Source: Photobacterium sp. GJ3
GTDB taxonomy: Bacteria > Pseudomonadota > Gammaproteobacteria > Enterobacterales > Vibrionaceae
NCBI RefSeq assembly: GCF_018199995.1
Contig: NZ_CP073578.1
Span: 1,612,001-1,676,000 of the forward strand
Direction: 5' to 3'
DNA length: 64,000 nucleotides
Shown here: piece by piece, positions 9,307-17,805 of the stretch
How the letters are laid out: every line of letters starts with the position of its first letter
Numbering within the stretch: the first letter of the stretch is position 1
Translations under genes and position numbers: made by a program
Notes under the pieces: model-generated
What the model was told of the DNA's origin: nothing
Seen by the model: only the letters and a program-made list of their open reading frames with translations
Database searches by the model: none

Positions 9307-9537
9307 ATGCAGATGATGCGGAGTGGTACGCTAGAATTCAATGTTAAAACACAAGATGCGTTTGCCAACATCGGCCTCACCTATGTGGATACAACGGATG
9401 TGAAACGCCTTGTTTCCATTGATGAAAAAACTGTTTTCATCTCAACTCAGGGTGAAATGAGCTTCTTCCTTGCTGATTCAGATGAAGATAATTCAGGGAA
9501 AGTACTTCTCAATATTAAACGCGTGAATATCGATTAA
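9307..9537 (+). CDS. Short hypothetical protein or gene fragment
   Basis: The 76-aa frame (MQMMRSGTLEFNV...NIKRVNID) has acidic, strand-rich composition typical of a real domain, including DSDEDNSGK near the end. Two further in-frame ATGs (9313, 9316) are possible starts, and no good ribosome site is seen. It may be the 3' end of a gene whose 5' part was lost at the island boundary. No family recognised. Confidence 0.3.
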   Translation: MQMMRSGTLEFNVKTQDAFANIGLTYVDTTDVKRLVSIDEKTVFISTQGEMSFFLADSDEDNSGKVLLNIKRVNID

Positions 9538-9617
9538 ATCGGTCCACGATCAGTCATGTTACGGCTCGATTCGGATCAAGCCGCCACATTTTTGTTTGCC
9601 AGAATGATATCCGTCAT

Positions 9618-10142
9618 CTACTTTTCCGTCGCAGGTATTGAGATACCGTCCTCCTGTACCCCATTCATTTCTAATTCAATGGCCCAATTAAACAGATAAG
9701 TTCTGACTTTGTTTAATACTCGGATAAATAAAGAACGAGAAATGACAATGGCATACTGTGGTTGATTCTGAGTGGATTTACTGAACCAGTGCGGTTGTTC
9801 GCCATAACACGGATGGTAAATTTCATGACCCATCCGATTCAGCGCATTCTCTATTTCTACTATTGAATCATATAGATAAGCCGTTCCACTGTTGTTTTCA
9901 TCCCATTGAACCGGCACCCAGCCATGACCATAAAATGCACCCACCTGCCCACGCAGTTTACGATATTCAGGTAACTCAGACTCTGAACAAGCATATCCTT
10001 CCATTTCATTTTTCAGCCATCGTGAGAAATCCGTCAGCGCCAAATTCTGAGCTAAGGCGAAGGCTTTCATTAGCAATAGTGAAAGAGAACACTCTGAATT
10101 CAGCGCATCCTCCTGAATTTCTTGAATAATTGACTTACTCAC
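9618..10142 (-). CDS. AbiTii-domain protein, putative phage-defence gene
   Basis: The N-terminal 50 residues (MSKSIIQEIQEDALN...FSRWLKNEMEGY) fit the AbiTii domain pattern: an amphipathic helix IQELQxxAL, a second helix with KA(F/L)xLAxxLxLxDFxxW, and an NExxGY close. The domain is associated with abortive-infection and other anti-phage genes. The remaining ~120 residues (WFSKSTQNQPQYAIVISRS...LFNWAIELE) form a second conserved part of the family. At 174 aa it is a short stand-alone member without an obvious fused effector. It lies beside the ABC-3C system and integrase remnant, which supports a defence-island setting. The biochemical activity is not established by the sequence. Confidence 0.65.
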   Translation of the reverse strand: MSKSIIQEIQEDALNSECSLSLLLMKAFALAQNLALTDFSRWLKNEMEGYACSESELPEYRKLRGQVGAFYGHGWVPVQWDENNSGTAYLYDSIVEIENALNRMGHEIYHPCYGEQPHWFSKSTQNQPQYAIVISRSLFIRVLNKVRTYLFNWAIELEMNGVQEDGISIPATEK

Positions 10143-10536
10143 CCTATGCTCCCAGTTTCATCACCAGCCACTGTGTATAAAATATAGAGTGAATCTGTCA
10201 TATTTCTAATTCAAAGTTTGATCCTGATAGCAAAACAGTCTTTAGTATTTTTATGATTCTTATTTGAACGCTGTAGAGAAGGAAGTGTTCAAGAGACGGA
10301 ACGCATCACGCCAAAGATTGATTGAGCTATCGCAATAGGGACAACTTTTCTGGACCAGGGATGATACTGTAATCCCCCCGCTGTCGATGTATCGTATAAG
10401 TGAATACGCCCAAATAAGTGACACCGTCACACTTTAAATCTGAGAAAAATCATGAGCATTCTCCCCCACCTTAGACTTTGGCAGAAGCAACGGACCAGTC
10501 GACACCACAGTTAATCAGTCATATAGAAGTTCTGCG
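10143..10536. other. Non-coding stretch between the AbiTii gene and the AlpA remnant
   Basis: No gene is supported. A short palindrome GTGACACCGTCAC is present near 10422. The frame leading into the AlpA-like gene is open from 10456 but has no start codon before 10537, so the 5' end of that gene may have been lost here. This is a candidate position for one island boundary. Confidence 0.4.
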
Positions 10537-10686
10537 ATGTTCCAAGTCAGTAGCAAAGCCACAATTTACAAATGGCGGCAGAACCGCGGCTTTCCTGATC
10601 CGGTAACACTCATGCCCCTACGCTGGCTACGGTCAGCGGTTGAGGAATGGAAAGATAGTGTTGGGGGTTTGGGCGTTAATGGCTAA
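10537..10686 (+). CDS. AlpA-family excisionase-like regulator, probably N-terminally truncated
   Basis: From ATG 10537 the frame encodes 49 aa: MFQVSSKATIYKWRQNRGF then a PDPVT segment and LRWLRSAVEEW. This is the helix-turn-helix and wing of AlpA/HTH_17 proteins (S-x-x-TIYKW, GFP, W...V..W). Such proteins usually run about 65-70 aa with 15 or so residues (often KEV-type helix) before this point; the upstream in-frame codons to 10456 do not show that helix. AlpA-type proteins control integrase and excision in prophages and satellites, consistent with the integrase remnant 4 kb away. Likely degraded. Confidence 0.6.
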   Translation: MFQVSSKATIYKWRQNRGFPDPVTLMPLRWLRSAVEEWKDSVGGLGVNG

Positions 10687-10706
10687 AAGCGGCCGGGTGG
10701 CCGCTT
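10687..10706 (-). terminator. Hairpin terminator for the ABC-3C operon
   Basis: AAGCGGCC-GGGT-GGCCGCTT is a perfect 8-bp stem. On the minus strand it is followed by TTTTA, 17 bases after the stop of the ATPase gene. It directly abuts the stop of the AlpA-like gene on the other strand. Confidence 0.55.
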
Positions 10707-10723
10707 AGATAGTTTCTGCAAAA

Positions 10724-12712
10724 TTAAGCAATAAAGCCTCTGTTTCTCCAACGTGCTCTAACATATTTATCAAATTTTCTATCTTTGCTTAATTTTAAAT
10801 TATCCGCATGATCGGTAATTATGATTTGAGGCATAATTCCAGTTTCTTCTTCTGTTGACTCACAAAAATCAATAATTTCATTAAAGAAATTTTCAACTGA
10901 CTTTATATCCTCATCAACTTGATACTGCTTCCCTTCCTCAACTAAGTTTCTTGGAACAAACTCACCTTTATTGTCCGAGCTAATATTAGGGAAATAAACT
11001 TGTGTAGGCTGATCAATGAAAAGAATTGGTGGTATCATACAACTCTCTTTTCTCACACAGAATAATTTATGCATGGACATGAAAAGAGCTAAGTGACAAT
11101 ATAACCAATTTGCACCACTTCCCATAGAACGTAAAAAGACTTTATTTTTGCCTTGTTTGTGCCAAATATCAAAAGTGTCAAACGAAAAACCTAAATTAAT
11201 AGGCATGTATGACTTTTCAAAATCTAACCTATTGCCTATTTCATTCATTGTTTTTGAAATAAACAATTGAGCATTTTTCATCTCAGAATCAACATTATAT
11301 TCATGCAACTTATCTTCAACGTCTTTTATTCTAGTTTTTAATTTACCAACTTCAATTTCTAAATCTGTAGGCTTTTCATCATAAGTCAAATCTTCTAAAA
11401 AGTTTTCAATATTTAATTTAGACTTTAAAGCAACTTCATATAGTGATTTTTTCCTCTTAAGCTCATTGTTAGCTTCATTCAGTAATCTAAGCTGATTATC
11501 GAGTTGATAAAGCTCTTTCTTTTTATTAAATATTTTTCTAGATACTTCTTTTTCTTTAGCCTTATAAGATTTACTTAAGTATGGAGTTTTCCGTAGTTCT
11601 GAATTTAACCAGTTGACTGCCTTAGAAAGCTCATCATATTCATTTTCAATTATATTTGATTCACTTTCACAGAAAGGACACAAAGAAATGGTTTCCACCA
11701 CTTCATTGGGATAATTTAATGTTGACAAAAATTCCTTATACTCTTCAACATACTTAATGGAAGACTTATATTCTCTTTGTATTCTTTCTAGTTCTCTAAG
11801 GTCTTTCGTCAACTCCAATCTTTGTGTTTCTTTTTCTTGAATAGCTTTAGTGTTTTCATCTGAAGTACTATCGATGTTAATATTGATTGACTGAATTACT
11901 CTTAGCCATTTGAATGGATTTCTTACAAGATTTGAAGCGTCAACATCAACTAAACTGGTTCCAGAAGCAGATTTATACTCATGCAATCTAAAGTTTAACT
12001 TTGCTAGTTTCTTATTAAACTCTTCTCTCTTTTTAGGTATTAAGTTTTCTACTTTTCGCACCTCCCCCCTTAACATATTTAATTCTTGGTTTAATAAGAA
12101 GTAGTCTTGATCTGCCATTCCCAAGAATATTTTAATGTGCTCAATTACTTGATCTCTTTTTTCCTTTTGATCAAACCTAAAAAAGACAGCATGCTTATTT
12201 GCAATCAAATTTTGGTGTTGAAGCATAAAAGAGGTAAAACTTCTAACAGTAGGGGAAGCACTTTTCTTTCGACGATACGTGATATCATCTAGATTTACAT
12301 CAACATCCGTAATATCCAGACCAAAATAACCACCTAGCTCCTTATTAAAATCCGTAAGAGGAAGAAAATATTTTTTCTCAAAAAAATCAACTGGAAAAAT
12401 AGGTTCGTCATCAACTATAGAAATACAATCAACATCTCTGATAAATACTTTTTTGGACTTTGGTTCTCTCGCTAAGACTAAAAAGCTATTCTTCAATTTA
12501 AAAATCACAAAATAAACAGAACTTTTATTAGTTATCTCACCAACAGGAATTGTAAAATCAGAACTACCGAAGCAATAATCAAATATCTCCATCAAAGCAC
12601 TTTTGCCAGTAGATGATTTACCGGTAATAACATTCAACCCTCTATCAAAAGAAACAGAATGTGTTTTTTTGTTTTTATCTATCACTCCAATAAATAATAT
12701 ATATGGCTTCAT
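10724..12712 (-). CDS. ABC-3C system ATPase, DUF3732-type, Rad50-like
   Basis: The 662-aa protein has a Walker A GKSSTGKS at residues 31-38 and, near residue 566, a Walker B-like strand LFIDQPTQVYFP; the DQPxQxYFP form is typical of DUF3732 ATPases. A GSGANWL segment before it resembles an ABC signature. Two long charged coiled-coil stretches flank a CPFC motif at about 344-347, an arrangement like the Rad50/SbcC zinc hook. It is therefore an SMC/Rad50-class ATPase likely to act on nucleic acid. It overlaps the small middle component by four bases and is the third gene of the operon. The sequence is visibly AT-rich compared with sbcB, consistent with acquisition by transfer. Confidence 0.82.
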   Translation of the reverse strand: MKPYILFIGVIDKNKKTHSVSFDRGLNVITGKSSTGKSALMEIFDYCFGSSDFTIPVGEITNKSSVYFVIFKLKNSFLVLAREPKSKKVFIRDVDCISIVDDEPIFPVDFFEKKYFLPLTDFNKELGGYFGLDITDVDVNLDDITYRRKKSASPTVRSFTSFMLQHQNLIANKHAVFFRFDQKEKRDQVIEHIKIFLGMADQDYFLLNQELNMLRGEVRKVENLIPKKREEFNKKLAKLNFRLHEYKSASGTSLVDVDASNLVRNPFKWLRVIQSININIDSTSDENTKAIQEKETQRLELTKDLRELERIQREYKSSIKYVEEYKEFLSTLNYPNEVVETISLCPFCESESNIIENEYDELSKAVNWLNSELRKTPYLSKSYKAKEKEVSRKIFNKKKELYQLDNQLRLLNEANNELKRKKSLYEVALKSKLNIENFLEDLTYDEKPTDLEIEVGKLKTRIKDVEDKLHEYNVDSEMKNAQLFISKTMNEIGNRLDFEKSYMPINLGFSFDTFDIWHKQGKNKVFLRSMGSGANWLYCHLALFMSMHKLFCVRKESCMIPPILFIDQPTQVYFPNISSDNKGEFVPRNLVEEGKQYQVDEDIKSVENFFNEIIDFCESTEEETGIMPQIIITDHADNLKLSKDRKFDKYVRARWRNRGFIA

Positions 12713-13170
12713 AGCTCTTTAATCCCTAATATTCTAAAGCAATCAACAACCTGATAGTCATTTAATAAAATAGCCAAATTTTTCGTAGCTCGCATTTGAT
12801 CTTTATGCAATGCAGATGAATCAATATTGTACTCATTAAAAGAGACTAAAAAATTATCATGCAATCTAAGAGAATCAAACTTAAACGTTAAGAAAAGACA
12901 TGAATTTGTTGATTTTTTGTAGTCTTCAACTCTCTCTTGAAGCCCGGAAAGTAGTTCTCTATCACTAAATAGAGTATGTAAGGTTGAATTTTTATTGGCA
13001 TATTTTAACTTTCCCATTGTTTTAGGGGTAAGAATTAATGGGAGAACTAAATACGACAATAATAAATTTTTTTCTTTCTCTTTCAGATGAAAATAGAAAC
13101 ACTCAAAAAGAGGTCCAAAAATATAAGGATTTCGATTAAGAGTCCCTAAGTAATCAATTGCTGTACCCAT
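12709..13170 (-). CDS. ABC-3C system middle component
   Basis: This 153-aa protein sits between the nuclease-like subunit and the ATPase, as the middle component does in ABC-three-component systems. The opening (NRNPYIFGPLFECFYF) and the pattern LSYLVLPLILTP fit these small helical subunits, which probably bridge the ATPase to the effector. Its ATG at 13170 shares an A with an upstream TAA in a different frame (TAATG), suggesting that the upstream gene originally ended here. Family placement rests mostly on context. Confidence 0.7.
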   Translation of the reverse strand: MGTAIDYLGTLNRNPYIFGPLFECFYFHLKEKEKNLLLSYLVLPLILTPKTMGKLKYANKNSTLHTLFSDRELLSGLQERVEDYKKSTNSCLFLTFKFDSLRLHDNFLVSFNEYNIDSSALHKDQMRATKNLAILLNDYQVVDCFRILGIKEL

Positions 13171-13213
13171 TATCTAAGCTTCCACTTTATATCTTTATCT
13201 GAATCATCCATAT

Positions 13214-14320
13214 TCATATGCAATATACCATTCCTAAAACTTTTCGTGGCTGATTCATATCCGGAGAATGGTGGCGGGCTAATAACATACAGTCATCATA
13301 AAAGTCTTGTGAATCTCTGATGACATCTGACGAACACCCCCTAGATGAGCGCTTAAACTGCCTTTTAAAATCCGAAATAACAGAGTCTTGGAACTCATTC
13401 AAATATTTTTGCAACGTTCCAAACTTAAATTCTTCAGCAATAATCAAAGATGATGATATATAATCATCATAAGCTTCTTTAATTTCATCACTATAGTTGA
13501 TATCAATGATTTTCTTTATAAATAGCCTATCATCCAAATTAGACTCATTTTCAATAGTTTCTAAATCTGGCTTGCTTGGAAAAACTCGGCTATTTGACTG
13601 TAATTTCTGTGTTAACACACCAACTTCAGTTGTGAAATCTTGATATGATATTTTCCAACCATTTCCTTCCACAACCATTGGTGTGAGTATAAAACCGAGT
13701 TGAGCATTAATAAATGTCTCTCTGTTTTTTTCCAACACAGATTTACCATAAATATCTAATAATTGATTATACCTTTCAGTGAAAATTGGTGATGAATCAA
13801 GTATTATAAACTTCTCAAGTACATTTTGTATCTTCTGAGTGTCGATGTTATCGATAACACTTCTAATGTACTTAGGAGGACTAGGTTTATTTTTCTTACC
13901 CGTTGTATTACTGCTGTATTTTTGTAAAGATAATTCATATCTTTGTTCAGCACTTTCAGAAATTTTTTTTAAAACTTCTATTTTTTCATCTAAATTACTT
14001 TCATTCCATCTGATAAATTTACTACGATCACCGATAGGTTGGGTGGTTAATAGAATTAGATACTTATAATTTGAATCATCAAAGCTATCATTCAACCAAT
14101 TTGATAAGGTCTTCCAGAAGTTATCATGAGAATCTGTAAGAGAATCACCATAGTTCTTAACTTCAATGTTGGATTGATCTGAAATCGAGATATCTCCAAA
14201 CTTCTCAATATATAAAGACTGCCCTTTTGTAAGTTGCCAACACCAATGAACAGCCTCATAAAACTGATAAAGAATCCCTTTGATTGCTTTGCTAGCATCC
14301 TGGTTAACTATCTTGCTCAA
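13214..14320 (-). CDS. ABC-3C system effector subunit with PD-(D/E)xK nuclease-like N-terminus
   Basis: The preferred start is a TTG at 14320 preceded by AGGTAGG; the ATG at 14401 has no ribosome site. From that start the protein opens with the DASxxIxGxLYQF pattern of Cap4/DUF4297-like nucleases, followed by E39, D43 and E53-V-K55 (IEVKNY), a good PD-(D/E)xK core. The C-terminal two thirds are helical and should contact the ATPase module. The reading frame stops at 13214, but the next frame continues with MNMDDSDKDIKWKLR to a TAA overlapping the middle-component ATG at 13170. One added base in the A4/T4 runs at 13236-13244 would give 383 aa. It likely cleaves nucleic acid when triggered; the target is unknown. 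Confidence 0.75.
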   Translation of the reverse strand: MSKIVNQDASKAIKGILYQFYEAVHWCWQLTKGQSLYIEKFGDISISDQSNIEVKNYGDSLTDSHDNFWKTLSNWLNDSFDDSNYKYLILLTTQPIGDRSKFIRWNESNLDEKIEVLKKISESAEQRYELSLQKYSSNTTGKKNKPSPPKYIRSVIDNIDTQKIQNVLEKFIILDSSPIFTERYNQLLDIYGKSVLEKNRETFINAQLGFILTPMVVEGNGWKISYQDFTTEVGVLTQKLQSNSRVFPSKPDLETIENESNLDDRLFIKKIIDINYSDEIKEAYDDYISSSLIIAEEFKFGTLQKYLNEFQDSVISDFKRQFKRSSRGCSSDVIRDSQDFYDDCMLLARHHSPDMNQPRKVLGMVYCI

Positions 14321-14451
14321 CTTTAACCTACCTTTGTCTTCAGCATCGCATTTACCATAATAAAGATAAATTATGCACAACCCCTCTATTATTGTCATCA
14401 TATCATGACAAAAAAGACTATAAATCAGTACATTGTTTAGTGTACAAGCTG

Positions 14452-14870
14452 TTAACTTTGGGGGGTTATATCCATCATTAACCTCTCAGAATACAACTCA
14501 TACCCCTCCAACTGCTCTTCCAACCAGTCGTGCTTGTTGTAAACGGCCAGTACGCCGCCCAGCTCATGTCCCAGCATCTTTTCAACCACATTCGGCATCA
14601 CATCAAGCTCTGAAGTCCCGGTTGAAAGAGAACTTCTGAAATCATGGGTCCGCCACTCTTCAAGCGGAAGGCTAGCGCGTATGCGACGAATGTAACGGTT
14701 GGCAGCTGAAATGGTGATTGGAGTATTGAGAGCATGCCCAGGGAACAACACGTCATCGTAGGTTTCCATGACACGCTCTAAAATGGCCCAAGTTTTGGAA
14801 GGGGTTGGTCGTCGAATCGGTTTAATCGATTTGCTAAGCGTTTTGTTGGCGGTACTGCCGCGGCTACGCT
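14452..14870 (-). pseudogene. C-terminal remnant of a tyrosine recombinase (phage-type integrase)
   Basis: The segment reading NKTLSKSIKPIRRP...HDFRSS...LGHELGG...VYNKHDWLEEQ is the C-terminal catalytic half of a phage/island integrase. The H-x-x-R box, the LGH histidine and the final Tyr are present. The N-terminal half, including the arm-binding domain and the first catalytic Arg, is absent: upstream of about 14870 the frame is unrelated sequence leading into the sbcB promoter region. It therefore cannot act alone. It marks one edge of the accessory island, adjacent to sbcB. Confidence 0.8.
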
Positions 14871-15096
14871 CAATCGCCTGCCAAATCCCCTCATTTTCCA
14901 CATGATTTGTGGTTCCACCTTGCCTCCCTCTGGGTAGTTGCGGGATACTTACTCCTTTGAGATTCACAGGCTGCTGCCGTTGGATCGACGCACTCTGGAA
15001 AGTAAGTGTTTTCGGTGGGTGATTTCCGGTGCAGTGAGACAAAGCCACGTTGAGAACAAACACTTCATACGAATCCGGTGGCTTCAGGAAACAACG

Positions 15097-16518
15097 ATGA
15101 ATGATACAAATACGCCAACCCTGTTTTGGCTCGACTATGAAACCTTTGGTGCCAACCCTTCGATTGACCGCCCGTGTCAGTTTGCCGGGGTGCGAACCGA
15201 TATGGATTTAAATGTGATCGGTGAGCCGCTGGTGATTTACTGCCAGCCGCCGAGCGATTACCTGCCGTCACCGGAAGCCTGCCTGATCACGGGGATTACA
15301 CCGCAGGAAGCGATGGAAAAAGGGCTGCCCGAACATGAGTTCATTGCCCGGATTCATGCGGAATTATCTAAGCCGAATACCTGCGTGATTGGGTATAATA
15401 ACGTTCGTTTCGATGACGAAGTCACCCGTTATACGTTGTATCGCAACTTTTATGATCCCTATGCCTGGAGCTGGCAAAATGGTAACTCCCGCTGGGACAT
15501 GCTGGATATCATGCGTACCTGCTATGCATTGCGTCCGGATGGCTTGAACTGGCCGACGAACGACGAGGGCTTTCCGAGCTTTAAGCTGGAAGATCTGTCT
15601 GTGGCGAACGGCATTGAGCACAGTAATGCGCATGATGCGATGGCGGATGTGTATGCCACCATTGAACTGGCGAAAAAAATCAAAAACAGTCAGCCCAAAC
15701 TCTTCAGCTATCTGTTCAATTTGCGCCACAAACGCAAATTGCAGGAGCTGATTGATATTGCAGAACTGACCCCGCTGGTGCATGTCTCTGGCATGTTTGG
15801 TTCTGAGTGCGGCAATACCAGTTGGATTGTGCCGATGGCCTGGCATCCGGACAATAAGAATGCGGTGATTTGTGTCAATCTGGCGATGGATCCTGCCCCG
15901 CTGTTTGCGCTGGATGCCGATGAGCTGCGTGACAGACTGTACACCAAGCGTGCCGATCTTGGGCCGGATGAATTACCTGTCCCGCTGAAGCTGGTTCACT
16001 TGAATAAGTGCCCGGTCCTTGCACCAGCCAAAACCCTGACGGCAGAGGATGCCGCTCGCCTCGGCATTGATCGGGAACAGTGCCTGACGCATCTGAAAGC
16101 GCTGAAAGCACAACCCCAGATTCGCGAGAAACTCCTGAATGTGTTCAGTCAGGCACGTGAATTTGAGTCGAATGACAATGTCGATTCCCAGCTGTATCAG
16201 GGCTTTTTCTCGACAGCCGATAAATCGACCATGGATATCATCCGTGGCACAGCACCGGAAGAGCTGGGTAAGCTGGAACTAAATGTGGATGACAAGCGAA
16301 TCAAGCCATTGCTGTTCCGTTACCGTGCACGCAATTTCCCGATGACGCTGAATCATCAGGAGCAGCAACAATGGAAATATCATTGTCAGGATTTCTTCGA
16401 ATCCAAACTGCCTGCGTATATGCAAAATCTGGAAGCCGTTGCGATGGAACATCAGAGTGATGAGCGAAAGATGAAAATCCTCAAAGATGTGTACGACTAC
16501 GTAGGCAGCCTGGTTTAA
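15097..16518 (+). CDS. sbcB: Exodeoxyribonuclease I
   Basis: Exonuclease I degrades single-stranded DNA 3' to 5' and works with RecJ and RecBCD pathways in repair. The start at 15097 has AGGAAA seven bases upstream; the longer frame back to 14938 runs into integrase debris. The 473-aa length is right for the family. Residues LDYETFG near the N-terminus give the first DEDD acidic pair, IGYNNVRFDDE the third block and HDAMADVYAT the last, so the DnaQ-like nuclease fold is complete; the C-terminal SH3-like and helical domains follow. The integrase remnant ends about 230 bases upstream, so the native promoter may have been displaced. Confidence 0.95.
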   Translation: MNDTNTPTLFWLDYETFGANPSIDRPCQFAGVRTDMDLNVIGEPLVIYCQPPSDYLPSPEACLITGITPQEAMEKGLPEHEFIARIHAELSKPNTCVIGYNNVRFDDEVTRYTLYRNFYDPYAWSWQNGNSRWDMLDIMRTCYALRPDGLNWPTNDEGFPSFKLEDLSVANGIEHSNAHDAMADVYATIELAKKIKNSQPKLFSYLFNLRHKRKLQELIDIAELTPLVHVSGMFGSECGNTSWIVPMAWHPDNKNAVICVNLAMDPAPLFALDADELRDRLYTKRADLGPDELPVPLKLVHLNKCPVLAPAKTLTAEDAARLGIDREQCLTHLKALKAQPQIREKLLNVFSQAREFESNDNVDSQLYQGFFSTADKSTMDIIRGTAPEELGKLELNVDDKRIKPLLFRYRARNFPMTLNHQEQQQWKYHCQDFFESKLPAYMQNLEAVAMEHQSDERKMKILKDVYDYVGSLV

Positions 16519-16583
16519 AGATTCGATCACAACACAGATGGCGAGCTCAACGCAAACCACCTGATCAGTCAGGTAAATTTCTC

Positions 16584-16619
16584 AGCCCTGATCGCGCCTG
16601 CGCTCAGGGTTTCTTTTTT
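16584..16619 (+). terminator. Rho-independent terminator after sbcB
   Basis: CCCTGA and TCAGGG pair around a GC-rich loop containing an inner GCGC pair, followed by TTTCTTTTTT, about 70 bases after the sbcB stop. Confidence 0.7.
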
Positions 16620-16816
16620 CAGACACTTTTCCCGCCACTGAGGTTTGAACTTCAGACAAAGGGCTATAACACTTAAGTCAGGGTCAAATGGCCCCGGGCC
16701 GGAACGTTCTGTCTTGGAGACTGCAAGGATTCTGGCTTTGGCTGGCTCTCCCATGGTGTTTATTGCCAGACAATGAAAGGAGTACATTCGGCAATAATTT
16801 GGAAGAAGTATTGGAT

Positions 16817-17365
16817 ATGGCAACTGAATCTCTTACCCGTTGTTACCGGTTCAGCCGGGTTGATTTTGAACCTGATCTGAGGCTGCTTGTCTGGCCGGAT
16901 AAATCAGAAACGGCACTCACTCTGCATGAAACCCGTCTGTTGGAAGCACTGTGCTACTTTGCCGGTGAAGTTCTGAGTCATCAGGTACTCTCAGATAAAA
17001 CCTTTTTTCCTCAGGATTCCTTATCACAGGTTCAGCAAATCGATCTGGCGTCGGTCTTCAATTCCCTGCGCCGCAAGCTGACGGTGAACGGCGTGATGGC
17101 CATCCCGGTCGAGGTCTTACCCCGTTACGGATTTCGAGTGCCGTTGCCGAAAGAAACCTGTCGTCACATCCATCGTTTTCAACAACCAGAGACGCTGCCT
17201 GCACAAGTGCCTGAGCCATTGGCCAAAACAAGCCAGAAACCACGACGGCCAAAACCCAAAGTGTCCGCCACCGAGCACATTGTGAAACACAGTTTAATGC
17301 ACAAGCTGTCTGTCATCCTCTTGGCTGCTGCGGGCGTTGCCATGGTGATTGTTTCGAACTTGTAA
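16817..17365 (+). CDS. Membrane-anchored winged-helix transcriptional regulator (ToxR/CadC-like layout)
   Basis: The start at 16817 (MATESLTRCYRFS...) gives 182 aa; the longer frame upstream lacks a ribosome site. Residues 10-105 form an OmpR/ToxR-type winged-helix domain (LHETRLLEALCYFAGEVLS, ...SVFNSLRRKL..., YGFRVPLP). A basic proline-rich linker follows and the protein ends with one transmembrane helix (LSVILLAAAGVAMVIVSNL) with almost no periplasmic part. This is the ToxR/CadC arrangement with the sensor domain missing, so signal input may come from a partner membrane protein. Its target is unknown; yohJ-yohK-cdd lie immediately downstream on the same strand. Confidence 0.75.
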   Translation: MATESLTRCYRFSRVDFEPDLRLLVWPDKSETALTLHETRLLEALCYFAGEVLSHQVLSDKTFFPQDSLSQVQQIDLASVFNSLRRKLTVNGVMAIPVEVLPRYGFRVPLPKETCRHIHRFQQPETLPAQVPEPLAKTSQKPRRPKPKVSATEHIVKHSLMHKLSVILLAAAGVAMVIVSNL

Positions 17366-17427
17366 TCTGTTGCGCCGGATCAACGGCTTCCCTCAAAGAA
17401 GTGTGGTGTAGATCTCATCTTTTTTGT

Positions 17428-17805
17428 ATGATTGCGACACCATTCATCTTCATCCTTGTGTATATGAGCTACCTGCGTTCATTTGCCATCATTGCCATTT
17501 TCCTCATGGCCGGGAAAGGATTTCAATCTCTGACTCAGATTCCGATCCCAGGCAGCATTCTTGGCATGCTTTTGTTGTTTACTGCACTTTCCACGGGCTT
17601 ACTTCCGCCGAACTGGGCCAAACCGAGCTGTCATCTGCTGATTCGCCATATGGCGATTCTTTTTGTCCCTGTCGGTGTCGGCTTAATGAACTATCTCGAT
17701 TTGCTTCAGGCCAATGCCCTGCCAGTGTTGGTCAGCACGCTGGGGAGCAGTCTTGTCGTGCTGCTATTCGTCGGCTGGTATGTACAGCGAAAGGAGTCTG
17801 ACTGA
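17428..17805 (+). CDS. yohJ: CidA/LrgA family holin-like membrane protein
   Basis: About 125 aa with four hydrophobic helices. The IPGSILGMLLLF block and the LFVPVGVGLMNY block are diagnostic of the CidA/LrgA/YohJ family. Family members are holin-like inner-membrane proteins linked to murein hydrolase export, and more recently to pyruvate or small-molecule transport. ATG 17428 is chosen; GTG 17401 and ATG 17464 are alternatives and none has a strong ribosome site. The stop overlaps the start of yohK by one base, and the order yohJ-yohK-cdd is the same as in E. coli. Confidence 0.85.
   Translation: MIATPFIFILVYMSYLRSFAIIAIFLMAGKGFQSLTQIPIPGSILGMLLLFTALSTGLLPPNWAKPSCHLLIRHMAILFVPVGVGLMNYLDLLQANALPVLVSTLGSSLVVLLFVGWYVQRKESD

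Noticed and set aside
9077..9316. 79-codon plus-strand frame left of the island
   Set aside because: Composition (Gln, His, Cys-rich) and lack of start signals do not support a gene; no family resemblance.
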